Below are positions 47,357-57,099 of a stretch of 64,000 nucleotides of DNA, piece after piece. The DNA is from Xyrauchen texanus. Lineage: Eukaryota > Chordata > Actinopteri > Cypriniformes > Catostomidae. Both the position numbers and the translations under genes were made by a program. The notes under the pieces are model-generated. The model was not told the DNA's origin and did no database searches. It saw only the letters and a list, made by a program, of their open reading frames with translations. The stretch lies in contig NC_068287.1 in the NCBI RefSeq assembly GCF_025860055.1, positions 37,209,572 through 37,273,571 of the forward strand, given 5' to 3'. The number at the start of each line of letters is the position of its first letter. Position 1 is the stretch's first letter.

Positions 47357-49480
47357 GAAATGCATAAAATAGATAGTCTATATAAATGGATGAATGGATT
47401 AATTAGTAAACAAATTAAGTTATTTGTGTGGACTAGTTGGTAACAGCAAAGAGGTGGCATGATTGATGCAGACAATTGTATAAATTAAAATCAGAGAGAG
47501 AAGTAATTGCATAAATATCGTCAGTAGGCTATATATTGGCATATCATCCTTGTCTCCTCTTCCTATCTGACACCCAAAAAGCACCCTTGCCAGCATTATG
47601 TTGTGTGTCTCCGCACATGCAGGATTGCTGTCACCATTATCAATTTGAGTAAAGAGTAGACCTCCACTTTATTGGTGAATGCCCCTAAAGCGCGTCTTCT
47701 AAACATCTCCTTATTTTCGCTGCTTGATAACTCGGTGAACCTCGTAATATTAAATTAATTCTTGTAATTAGTAGGATCATACACGGGGCCTCTGCTGTCT
47801 TAACTAAGCTTTCATATCCAGAGAAATTTGAGAAAAAGAAATATTAAACATGCACACCTGATTATGGAAGCAGATTGTGTAAAAGAAATAGATCATTCTG
47901 CACAGAATTATTGCAAAAAAAAAATGCAAATATGTAGTTGATTGGGTCGAATTTTTAAGAATTATTTTATAAACAAATATTAGAAAGGTAAATTACAAAT
48001 TATTGTAAATGTACGCACAAATATAATAAAGTTACAATGACAAGCAGCACTATACATTCACATTTCAGCACTGTCACATTAACAGCGACTCCTTTTAAGT
48101 AGCAATTAAAGCGCGTCTTCGCTCATTAGTGTTAAGTGCATTTTTGGGAAATGCTCGTAACAAATAACGAATGTTCGTAGAATCGCACGTAGAAAACGCT
48201 CTTAACCGCTAAGATCAATCGTTATTGGGAAATAAATGTCCAGTTTTGGTGAGCCTGTTCCCACTGCAGCCTAAGCTTCTATTCTTGGCTGACAGAAGAG
48301 GAACCCCATGTGGTCTTCTGCTGTTGTAGCCCATCCGAATCAAGGTTCGACGTGTTGTGCATCCTGAGATGCTTTTCTGCTCACTACAATTGTACAGAGG
48401 GGTTATCTGTATTACCGTAGCCTTTCTGTCAGCTCAAACAGTCTGGCCATTCTCCACTGACCTCTCTCATCAACTGCCGCTCACCGGATGCTTTTTTGTT
48501 TTTTTTGGCACCATTCTGTCTGGCACCAACAATCATGCCATGGTCGAAATCACTGAGATCACATATTTCTCCATTCTGATGGTTGATGTGAACATTAACT
48601 GAAGCTCCTGACCTGTATCTGCTTGTTTTATGCCCTGCACTGCTGCAACACGATTGGCTGATTAGATAATCATATGAATAAGTAGGTCTACAGGTGTACC
48701 CAATAAAGTGGTAGGTGAGTGTAAGTTTAGACTCTAGACATTCTTTTGCCCTAAGAATTTTAAATTTTAATTTCAGGGGGGTCTTTTCCCTTTGCAATGC
48801 CTGAAGGACCATGTTTCCATTTCTTTCCCCCAACATGTGTTCCAGTCAAACAATACGCAACAGGTAGCTAACAGTTTTGCACGAACCGTTTTTTGAGCAC
48901 TAATTACTAGTTTTTAAAGCGAAACATCTGTGATGTAACTCTGTCTGGTTTTGAATTAGGTTACTGGTGTCGAAAACGCTATTTACCAGACATTCCAGAA
49001 TATTCACACACTGTTTGAGAATGGCGGGTTTCCTGACCAGTGGGACGCGCAAAAGCTGGATGACTTTCAAAACATTATATACCGTCAGATTGAGGAGAGC
49101 AAATGCGTATGAGTGTTATAGACTCTTCAAATGTGACTGGTTAAAACGTTTTATTGCTCTTGTGCCAATACAAATTTGTCATGTTACTGTGTATTTCCAA
49201 CATAGATCATGCAGAAGTCTGAATCGACACAGGATTTCCCTAGCAAAGAGTGTCCACTTAAAGCACACTTCGAGACCATGTCTACGGTTATGAAAGAAAA
49301 GGTACACATGCATCCCTATATAACTTCCGTCTGTTCGGTCTTTTGTTATAAACATTCTTATGATGAGTGTCGTTCGTTTCCGTGCAGGGTTTTAGTTACT
49401 GCGCATGGGAAATTGTGAGGAAGGAGATTCTCCGCACACTGAAGTTCATATTGAAGCAAAACTCCGACATCATGTTATGA
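39751..49480 (+). CDS. ifnphi: Type I interferon (fish IFN-phi, group II-like), gene 1
   Basis: Secreted antiviral four-helix cytokine signalling through a fish type I interferon receptor. Five exons, all phase 0: 39751-39876, 48777-48863, 48960-49106, 49206-49301 and 49388-49480, giving 182 aa. Signal peptide about residues 1-22 (WLCTIFCFVQVWPLS). Family marks: GGLFPLQCL at the start of exon 2, FPDQWDAQKLDDFQNI in exon 3 and the signature CAWEIVRKEILRTLKFIL in exon 5. Mature cysteines in INC, LQC, SKC, KEC and SYC: the four of group II plus one extra (KEC). Intron 1 is 8.9 kb and filled with nested mobile elements; introns 2-4 are about 100 bp each, as is usual for fish interferons. Convergent with the second gene at 55695-56670. 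The number within the cluster is not resolved. Confidence 0.9.
39922..40036 (+). mobile_element. Tc1-like terminal fragment at the start of interferon intron 1
   Basis: CACTCACCGACCACTTTATT onwards matches the inverse of the piece ending at 48722 and the start of the 38437 copy. Begins only 45 bp after the exon 1 donor. Probably the left end of one ancient insertion whose right end is 48240-48722. Confidence 0.65.
40037..40140 (+). mobile_element. Fragment of a short DNA element (TTTCCCAAAAGCATCGTAA family)
   Basis: TTTCTCAAAAGCATCGTAAC and the following TACGATTCATCTTAG match a teleost family also seen at 47127-48231 and 50336-50560. Truncated at the right. Confidence 0.5.
40794..41042 (-). 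pseudogene. Endogenous retrovirus integrase C-terminal domain
   Basis: Reads PVKPGDWVRVKVHQRKW followed by the SH3-like beta-barrel segment typical of gammaretrovirus/epsilonretrovirus-type integrase C termini. The integrase zinc-binding and catalytic core are missing: the RNase H frame ends only about 12 bases upstream, so an internal deletion removed most of the protein. Relic. Confidence 0.75.
41054..41317 (-). pseudogene. Endogenous retrovirus RNase H fragment
   Basis: ASAQLAEITALTKAL and VNIYTDSAYAF, with the catalytic Asp in YTDS, are typical of the RNase H domain of gamma/epsilon-type retroviruses. Open for 87 codons, then cut at a deletion junction leading into the integrase end. Confidence 0.8.
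41527..42125 (-). pseudogene. Endogenous retrovirus reverse transcriptase C-terminal/connection fragment
   Basis: Around 42120-41990 the minus strand reads a segment like LAATLSWTAEADEAF with ALAQAAHLS, the RT thumb-connection area. At 41775-41527 it reads VLMYHSSKLDSVEKGQ, the tether before RNase H. Broken by stops and an A/T-rich insertion near 41820-41990. The palm with the YxDD box is not seen. Confidence 0.65.
42240..42500 (-). pseudogene. Immunoglobulin-like domain fragment
   Basis: The minus frame reads TGNGCEFLWHRG, then after one stop NNATWVIRQVTIKDAGQYRC and KYQQVKVKVN. The DAGQYRC stretch is the usual F-strand pattern (Asp-x-Gly/Ala-x-Tyr-x-Cys) of Ig folds, followed by a G-strand-like segment. 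One internal stop near 42403. Whether it belongs to the retroviral relic or is a host gene fragment is open. Confidence 0.4.
43096..43910 (-). pseudogene. Endogenous retrovirus env, surface/transmembrane junction and anchor
   Basis: The frame 43908-43699 ends with CKTNRVKRA, a furin-type surface/transmembrane cleavage site. Downstream a GIPQEFKARDEV segment resembles the ectodomain of teleost retroviral TM proteins. Near 43420-43345 lies a hydrophobic anchor (VGVIIAIAVVTICVVVL), then a tail with VVPLIRSILANAAAKQMI (43287-43096). Several frame changes and a deletion within the ectodomain: not functional. Confidence 0.6.
44724..44880 (-). pseudogene. Possible env leader fragment
   Basis: Minus frame starting MAEKDDFIEVTNTAGG, acidic and polar, located where the N terminus of env would be expected about 1 kb before the cleavage site. 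No family motif recognised; assignment by position. Confidence 0.25.
45933..46490 (-). pseudogene. Lysine-rich interrupted frames, retroviral-like, unassigned
   Basis: Minus-strand frames rich in Lys/Glu/Arg (for example KWEGPRRKLEKEEKRM) interrupted by stops. Could be gag or leader sequence of the degenerate provirus; nothing diagnostic. Confidence 0.2.
47127..48231. mobile_element. Short DNA element (TTTCCCAAAAGCATC family), about 1.1 kb
   Basis: Left end TTTCCCAAAAGCATCATAAC; the right end, inverted, is TTTCCCAATAACGATTGATC. Contains a (TAA)n run at 47323-47355 and no coding frame. Relatives at 40037 and 50336. Superfamily not assigned. Confidence 0.55.
47323..47355. repeat. (TAA)n microsatellite
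   Basis: Eleven trinucleotide units inside the DNA element. Confidence 0.95.
48240..48722 (-). mobile_element. Tc1-like transposon fragment at the end of interferon intron 1
   Basis: Inverse orientation of the 38437 copy, ending ACCCAATAAAGTGGTAGGTG, the inverse of the fragment at 39922. A TA follows at 48723. Lies 54 bp before the exon 2 acceptor. Confidence 0.65.
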
Positions 49481-49609
49481 GCCCTTTTCAGTAATAATAT
49501 TTTTCAAGTCCATTCGGCACTGGATAGTTCACAGCCAGAAAGGTTGAACAGTCATTGCATAGGTTTAGCATGTTGTAATTTTTGTAGTTTAAGATTTTTC
49601 GATTTTTGT

Positions 49610-49615
49610 AATAAA
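49610..49615 (+). promoter_or_regulatory. Polyadenylation signal, interferon gene 1
   Basis: AATAAA 130 bases after the stop, followed by a TGTTGTGT-rich tract. Confidence 0.6.
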
Positions 49616-49639
49616 AACATTTTGAGTTAAAATATTTTG

Positions 49640-50335
49640 TTGTGTTCTTTGCTTTGACTTTTGATGAAATCAGCTTCACAGCTAGATCGATGAAAAATTA
49701 TTGTTGAGAAATAATGAGAATATTATTATTATATGATTTAGGCCAACTATTTGTTTTGCACCTAGTTAATAGTATTTTTATGGTGTAAACGTCTATGTCT
49801 ATCGAATGAAAATTAGATCTTATTCGTTTTAAGTTACAACTTGACATAATCATGCACTAATCAAACAGGTTGCTGATATATTTGTATAATGCTTCATTGA
49901 ATGATATACTGTAAATCGTAAACGCGTGTCTTTTGTTTCATGTAGTATAGCCTTCTCTTGCTCTTTCATAGCCTATACCATTTTTAAAGAGGGCCTTGTG
50001 CTCCTGACACAACACTTATCAGATCTCCTCTTTTTATTTTTGTATGCATAAGTAGCCTAGATAAATGTACGTATAAATTTTTTTGCCAGTGATAAACATT
50101 ATACCTTGTAACTTCTAACCTATGTTTCAATGTTCTTAGAAGCACAGGACACACGAATACAACTGTGATTTCATGCATAGGACAACATGACATAAAAAAA
50201 AAAAAATATCAAATTTAAGGTAATGGGTAAACAACTGAAAATTAATCTATTTTATTTCTTTATAGTGAGAAAAAATTAAGTAGGCCTATACGTATATATT
50301 AAGACATGGGCTTCATTTGCCAACTGCATCCTAAG
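49640..50335. other. AT-rich spacer
   Basis: No gene or clear repeat seen between interferon gene 1 and the next DNA element fragment. Confidence 0.4.
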
Positions 50336-50570
50336 CCTATGTAGATCTTACAGCTTACGATTGATCTTTGCGGTCCGTTTCGCAAAGCCATCGTAACTTT
50401 GGTGGTAGCTAAGTGATCGTATATTCATGAGTGCTATGGAGTAATCGTAGATGCTGAGAGCATTATTGTAATAAAACAGACATTTGCAGTCACCTGCAGG
50501 CCAATCGCGAAATTACACTGAACACCGTGTAAAACAGTAGATGATATGATGCATATACACTCTGTGCAAT
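50336..50570 (+). mobile_element. Fragment of the AGCATCGTAA DNA element family
   Basis: CTTACGATTGATCTTTGCGG and GTTTCGCAAAGCCATCGTAA match the 47127 element; the stretch GCGAAATTACACTGAACACC also corresponds to 47250. Truncated next to the Kolobok-like element. Confidence 0.5.
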
Positions 50571-50583
50571 GATACTTTATTAA

Positions 50584-51551
50584 AGGGGTCATGACATGGG
50601 TTTTTTTATTGTATTATTATGTTCCCTTAGGTGCAATTATAGTATTAATATTTTTTTTTTTTAAGAAAAACTTTTAAAATCTAGTGATTTATGACCTTTT
50701 CCCACCCTGTTTCTCATCCTCCGATGGACAGTCTGTTTTGGGGGCGTTTTCCATTTAAGACTTCAGTGTTAACGCCCAGTGTTATGATTGGCTAACGTCA
50801 GTGCCTATGTATCAATTATTGACGCCCCCAGCCAGAACAATATGCAAGTAAACTAAGTAAAAACACTGTGATTATTCATAATGAATGAAATTGCGCTTTA
50901 AAAAGTAGTTTAAAGTTTAAAATAGATTACTTACAGTTTGCGTCGTCGTTGTTCCCAGAATAGTCGGCACGGACTTATCTTTGAGCAACAGTTTTCTGGC
51001 AAAGCCAGCATCATATTGAGATTTGTTCTCAAAACAGTCATCCTTAAAATGTACAGAACAAACGCTTAAGTTAACACTGCCGTGACTGGGACGTCCGCAA
51101 AAAATAAACTGCATCCATTTTTCCCTGACGTCTGGATCTTTCGGCAGCTTATTCAGAGGTTTTGTTTGACCACAGCCAGGAACAGCACATCTGTGTGGCA
51201 TCGTAATTTTCCTGTGCACAAGTAGTCTCTGTCAGAGCTCGCTGTCCATCGACTGAACACTTGTGAGGCGCACGGCGATACAAAATGAGCGTAGTTGTCT
51301 TGCGCTTAAAGCGTAGTTATCTTGTGCTGGAGGCGGTCATATGCAAACGCTGGTACGTCACTTCTAACCGTCACGTCACTTCTAACCATGAATCCAGAAC
51401 GAGCTGTATTTTGAGCTTGATTAAATAAATGATTCGTTTAGAATGGGGAGGACGTCTTAAAATATTAAACTTGCAAGACGTTTTAATGATACAAAGACCT
51501 CTTATATACCAAAAGATCAAGGCAAATTTGGTTTCTCATGTCATGACCCCT
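50584..51551 (-). mobile_element. Kolobok-like DNA transposon with THAP exon
   Basis: 968 bp with perfect 15-bp inverted ends AGGGGTCATGACATG and TTAA on both sides (50580-50583, 51552-51555). TTAA duplications plus a THAP-domain protein are the hallmark combination of Kolobok transposons. The catalytic transposase is not visible, so this copy is non-autonomous. Confidence 0.8.
50935..51219 (-). CDS. THAP zinc-finger exon of the Kolobok-like element
   Basis: One intact exon of 95 codons ending at a consensus donor (GTAAGT, complement of 50929-50934). From the second Met (51201) it reads MPHRCAVPGCGQTKPL..., giving the C2CH zinc-binding pattern: two Cys in CAVPGC, then Cys and His in VCSVHF, with the conserved Trp in REKWMQF, Pro in NKLPKDP and a C-terminal SVPTIL equivalent to the AVPTIF box. 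THAP domains bind DNA; in transposons they recognise the element ends. No downstream exon inside the element was found. Intact for its length. Confidence 0.75.
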
Positions 51552-51839
51552 TTAACACAATCCTTTATGTTATATTTTATTGTAATCAACAATTAAATGT
51601 AATGAATTCACAACTTATACACTGAATAAGTTAAAGCGTGAACTTGAAAATATTAAGTAAATTCTACACTTGTACTCAATCCAAACCTGTAAAAATGCTC
51701 TAGCTTATAAGATACTATTATTTATTATAATTAATTTGTTTACTGATAAAATGGAAATAATCAGAAATAAAATTGGAAATTTTGCTCATGAGCAACTTCA
51801 ATCCTTCAATGTCATAGGTCATAAGAGCTAACAAAACAT

Positions 51840-53516
51840 ATCAAAAAAGCCACAACAATTATGTTAGATCCAATACCAGCTAAGCTCTTAAAAGAGGTAT
51901 TCCCAGTAATCTCAGAACCTCTTCTTAATATTATTAACTCCACACTATCTTCAGGACATGTCCAAGAAACTTTAAAATGACAGTTATCAAACTGCTTATT
52001 AAGAAGCCACAGTTTGATCATAGAGAATTGGCTAGTTACAAACCGATTTCAAATGTAACATTTATGTCGAAAAGACTAGAAAAGTTAGTGTTCTCCCAAC
52101 TATGTTAATCTCTACCGAAAAATTTAAAATATTAACCATTTCAGTCTGTATTTAGGCCCATCACAGTACAGAGACTGCACTTATCAGAGTTACAAATGAC
52201 TTGCTCTTACCATCTGCAATTCTGTTAACTATATACAAAGCTTTGAATGGTCTAGCTCCGCAGTAAGTGACCTTCTGACATGCTATATTCTTTCATGTTC
52301 ATTACAATCACAAAATTCAAATAATTTCAAGAATATCAAAATCCACAAAAGGAGATCATTTTCATATCTGGCTCCTAAACTATGGAACAGTTTCTCTAAC
52401 ACTGTTTGGGATGCAGACACACTAACTCAGTTTATGGCTAGACTAAAGACACATTATTTAGCCAAGTATACACCTGATTTATCCTTCAACTCACAATTAG
52501 GCTGCTTTAGTTAGGTCTAGACCAGAAGCATCCATCATGATCTATAAATCTGCATAAAATTGAATGGCATCTGCAATAATATTATTCTATTTTTTTCCAT
52601 GTCTCTGGATTCATATCCCGAGGTTACCAGAGCATGCCAGATCCAGCTCCATTCCTGCTTGGTGTCGGACTCCACTGCTACGTGTCGCTGAGAGATGACA
52701 ACAAACTACAGCCGGTGCTAGCCAGACATCACTTCAGTTTTTTGTCTTCAGAGGATGAACAGATGCCAACTCCAACTTTAAGACATTGGATACTTCATAT
52801 GCCACTGTCTGAACATTGGATTTAGCATAGACCCCACCGAACCACACCAAAAATGGCCTGCAGGTTGAACTGCGATGCACCTCATCATTTATCTCTGCCT
52901 GCATCACCTTTGTCTATTGATGGACTACACACTTGAAATAGAATAAACAACTACCATTTATCATCAGCCAACTAACAAAGGACAATGCATCTATGCAAAC
53001 TTCTGCAGTTAATCCAGGATGGACTTCAAAGACATTAGTCATCTTAAAGTTCATAAAAATATTGTATTTTTATTTTTAAAACACTGGGCCTTAACGCTTA
53101 CTTAATTTACAAATTGAGTGCAATTTAAAACCATGACGTGCACTGCGCACAAATAATTAATATTGGCATTATATTCATGTTATTTAGCAAGAGGGAACTG
53201 GCCCCCGACAGTGAGCCTGGTTTCTCATAAGGTTATTTTTCTCCATTAAACAAGATCTTATGGAGTTTTGTGTTCCTTGCCACTGTCGTTGTCAGCTTGC
53301 TCACAAGGGTTCTAAATACAATTATTATTTAATTTCTGTACACATTTTACAATCATATTTAATCAAACTACACAATGATCACTGTATGAAATGATAGATA
53401 ACACAGTTTAATTTTTTGTTTTATTTTTTGTAAATGCGTGATTTCCTGTAAAGCTGCTTTGAACTGATGTGTGTTGTGAAAAGCGCTTTACAAAATAAAA
53501 TTACTTGACGACTTAT
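51840..53516 (+). mobile_element. LINE (L2/Rex-like) retrotransposon relic
   Basis: 51836-52200 translates in broken frames to a reverse transcriptase edge (LDPIPAKLLKEVFP, LNIINSTLSSGHV, AVIKLLIKKPQ). 52230-52480 matches the C terminus (TIYKALNGLAPQ, STKGDHFHIW, YGTVSL in shifted frames). The tail ends with GTGAAAAGCGCTTTACAAAA at 53478, typical of teleost LINE 3' ends. The RT centre with YxDD is deleted. Inactive. Confidence 0.65.
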
Positions 53517-53911
53517 TTATTAAAGGTTTGTTATGTCTACAATACATCATCATGATCATGTATCAGTCCTAAAGTAGAAAACCTTGTCATTTCTATTTGC
53601 TAATTTGAGTAAATTTTACTTAACTTTTTGAAGCTGTGCTGGCAGTATGCACCAGGCTTAAATAATTAACGAGCTTGCATGATTTCACTGTTTACACATT
53701 TATTTGCACTGTTTTTATTGTTGATTTTGTTGCTTTTTTGTTTTGTTTTATGTCTGAAGTTCATTTTCCACTCAAAATTACCATTCATGATGATTGATTG
53801 TTAACATCATCATGTTTCATGCGTACAAGCGCTGTATGTATTTTCAATTGCCAGCTATAAATGGATGTATAAAGCTTCCCTCTGTAAGGTAGACATATAC
53901 ATTATATGTGT

Positions 53912-54732
53912 ACAGGGTTGGGGAGTAACGGAATACATGTAATGGAATTACGTATTGCAAATACAAAATAAAATTGAAATAATTGATAATTAGAGTACAG
54001 TTACATTCAAAAAGTATTTTGATTACTGAAGAGATTACTTTGCATTTTATTGTCATTTTTTTCATTTAATATTTAGTCCTTTCAGATGGAAAACATTTAT
54101 ATATATAAATGATGCGATCAAAAGTGCATTTGAACAGCGGTGAAACACTTTCTTATGATGTGTTACAGTCATACGTGCAGATAGAGAAGTAACTTTGAAG
54201 TAAGTTTGGAGCACAAGAAATAGAAATACACCTTGTGTAAATTGTCAGCTTTACGCTAAGCTAAAATGCTATTTCTAGCCATTTTACATGCACATGTTAC
54301 CAGGCACGATCATATTTTTTTATCAAAAAATTTCACGTTAGATCATAATTTCTTTTTTTCTAGTAAGACCTTGGATATTAGGGCAAAAAGGATATTCTTG
54401 ATAATATTTTTTGTATTGTGTTCCTGTAAAAATATCTAAAAATCCTTAAAACCAGTTCAATTTGATGTATCTTGTTTTAGAAACAACACTGCATAAGATA
54501 TTTATGTTTTTCAGTGAATGTATTTTTAACATGTGTATTTTGTCTTAATGTACTGGCAGAGTTTTTATAGTCAAAACAAGTGAAAAATACCAGTGCTGAA
54601 GTAATCCAAAGTATTTAGAATACGTTACTGACCTTGAGTAATCTAATGGAATATATTACAAATTACATTTTACAGCCTTTATTCTGTAATCTATAGTGGA
54701 ATACATATCAAAAGTAACCCTCCCAACCCTGT
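53912..54732. mobile_element. DNA element with 6-bp target duplication
   Basis: 821 bp with inverted ends ACAGGGTTGGGGAGTAAC and GTAACCCTCCCAACCCTGT, flanked by ATGTGT on both sides (53906-53911, 54733-54738). Common teleost repeat type; non-coding. Superfamily not assigned. Confidence 0.75.
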
Positions 54733-54738
54733 ATGTGT

Positions 54739-55470
54739 AATGTAATTACTCCTGTTTATAAGGAAAGATCAAAACTTGAATTGTTCTAATAAAATATTTA
54801 TTTAAAGTTTACTAAGTTTAAGTACCATGTACATCCGATTTGTAAGTATTGGTTCATGTTTTAACTGAAATGTTTAAGTTACATTTACTCACTTTAATCT
54901 ATATTTTGTTGCGAAGTTATATTTAGAGCTATTAACTTAGAAAAACTGTACAAAAACTTGCCAAATAAAAATGAAGTCTTACTAGTCAGTGTAGGCCTAT
55001 TTTGTCATTGGCAGGATTATTCATAGGGCTTCAGTGTAAACGCTGTCCATTACAAGTAACTATAGCCTGAGACCTCCAAATGGAGTGACAACGTGCAAAG
55101 CTAAACGCTCAGGCTTCAGCACTTCGCATGCATACAGCGACTCCTCATGTCAAAGTCATATGTCAAGTTGTGAGCTGTTTAGTTTATCTGTTATTCTGTT
55201 TATCTGTTATTCTGTTTATCTGGTAGTATAAAAACAGTGGATGTAAACTAAGGAGTATAAGATTATGGGTAAAACAACTTGAGGATTCTGTGTCCTGTTT
55301 AATGTCCTGTGACATATGCAAATACTTTCAATTCTACAACCCATTTTTTAACTTGTAATTTACAGCCACTTTGGTATGCTATACATAGCAGATTTTGATC
55401 AAGCAATGTAAGGGTTGTTTTTCTAACGCTGATGAATTCAACTCAGAGACAAGTACTTCAGTGTCTTCAG
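54739..55470. other. Spacer between the DNA element and interferon gene 2
   Basis: No gene seen; a short tandem TTATTCTGTTTATCTG repeat (two and a half units) lies at about 55180-55225. Confidence 0.4.
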
Positions 55471-55471
55471 T

Positions 55472-55477
55472 TTTATT
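55472..55477 (-). promoter_or_regulatory. Polyadenylation signal, interferon gene 2
   Basis: AATAAA on the minus strand about 220 bases after the stop; an (AAAT)-rich tract at 55604-55677 offers alternatives. Confidence 0.45.
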
Positions 55478-55694
55478 GAGTGTTTAGTGTATAATCTCTG
55501 TCATCAGAATAATAACACAGACATGAATGTAGCATTTTACTGACAAACACAAAACTAGACACTGCAATTAAGCTTCTGCTTTACTCCATCCCTCAATCAA
55601 TCAATATATAAATAAATAATCAAATAAATAAATACAAAAATAAATAAATACAAAAATATGTAAATAAATAAATAAAATTATTTGAATACGAAAA

Positions 55695-56670
55695 CTACTC
55701 TTTGGATGACTTAGGACGGAGGATGTTATGAAGAACAAGCAGGAGCTCCTTTCGCACCACCTCCCATGCGCAGACACTGTTATCCTGATGGAGAAAAGAA
55801 GTCAGCAGTTAATATGGTAACATGAGCCCTAAATACAGGTTTTAATTAGACAGGTTGTAGAGCATGTTTCATGCATGTCGAATGGTAGTGTACCTCGTTT
55901 CTAAGGAAAGTGGCCAATTCATCAAAATAGTTTCTCAGTGCATCCTCTCTTGCTGGCCAATCGTCCACGAGCCTGTGCGTTTTTCCCAAAATCTACCCCA
56001 AGAATGAGAATTTATGACACAGTTAAAAGTATGTTCACGCATTTATGCAATAAAGATGAAATAAAATAGATATAACAGAAAATATAAAAGTCTGCAAAAG
56101 AAATGTTTGTTTTTTAAACTTACACATTCGTTATATTCTGTTAAGCGATAAACTTTGTGTAGGAAAACATCCATTTTCTCTGGGTCCCAGGATTCTGGAT
56201 GGGTGTCGTTTGCAAACAAGGAGTCAATGTGCTCCATGATTTTATACACTGCGATTTTCTGCAAATCAAACATATAAGCATGAGCAGTTAGACAGCAGTA
56301 CAGTACATGCTGAGGTTCCTCTGAAACATTTAATCATGTCCTGGAGCTAACGTGTTGATGTGTTTCACCTTATTGAAGTCGTTTAATTGAAGAGCAGATT
56401 TAGGAAACTTTATCACGATATTTTCTTTCAAGCATTCACGGGGGAAAAGGCCACCCTAAAGACAGGACATAGGTTAGGACATATGTAAGACATGTAGCCT
56501 ACATGAAAGTAAAGGAAGAGTATAAAAATGAAAACCCAACATACCATTTTGTCAAGTAGATTGTGAGTTGATTTCACGAAGTCCCACCGAAAGATGCAAT
56601 TTGTTGGCATTGAACAAACTTGCGAAGAAATAAGAAATGAACACAGCAAAGTGATACGAAGAAGTGCCAT
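55695..56670 (-). CDS. ifnphi: Type I interferon (fish IFN-phi, group II), gene 2
   Basis: Compact antiviral cytokine gene. Exons in transcript order: 56545-56670, 56369-56455, 56124-56258, 55894-55992 and 55695-55784; all phase 0, 178 aa. Signal peptide about residues 1-20 (LLRITLLCSFLISSQVCS). Mature cysteines are exactly four (TNC, REC, NEC, SVC), the group II pattern. Family marks: GGLFPRECLKENIVI at the start of exon 2, PESWDPEKMDVF in exon 3 and CAWEVVRKELLLVLHNIL in exon 5. Exon structure and splice positions match gene 1, so the two are paralogues from a local duplication with inversion. Introns are about 100-130 bp. Promoter with TATA and IRF element upstream. Confidence 0.93.
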
Positions 56671-56786
56671 TTTGTTGATTAATTTAAGACCAGGGATCCA
56701 ATGTAAGTCAAGAAATAAAAGAAACAGCTTTAAGCTTCACGAAGGCTGTTGAATTTATGTGTGATGATATGGATGCAAATCGCTCG

Positions 56787-56793
56787 TTTTATA
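56787..56793 (-). promoter_or_regulatory. TATA box, interferon gene 2
   Basis: TATAAAA on the minus strand about 120 bp before the start codon. Confidence 0.65.
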
Positions 56794-56883
56794 CAGCATG
56801 AATCCACGATATACTGAAATGTGCTTGGCGTGAATGGAAAGGCTTGCAGAATCAAATTACATATGGGTTTTTTTTAACCGTAC

Positions 56884-56893
56884 TTTCTATTTC
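56884..56893 (-). promoter_or_regulatory. ISRE/IRF-binding element, interferon gene 2
   Basis: GAAATAGAAA on the minus strand is a perfect GAAANNGAAA IRF core, about 90 bp upstream of the TATA box: the expected place for virus-induced IRF3/IRF7 control. Confidence 0.6.
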
Positions 56894-56934
56894 CTTCTCA
56901 AACTCTCTCCATTGTTGTGGTTGGCAAGAGGAAT

Positions 56935-57020
<86 letters not shown>

Positions 57021-57041
57021 GTCTATCTGTCTATCTGTCTA

Positions 57042-57093
<52 letters not shown>
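56935..57093. repeat. (ATCT)n-(GTCT)n compound microsatellite
   Basis: About 85 bp of ATCT units, a mixed zone, then about 45 bp of GTCT units. Lies about 145 bp upstream of the interferon gene 2 TATA box. Confidence 0.95.
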
Positions 57094-57094
<1 letters not shown>

Positions 57095-57099
57095 TTCTG

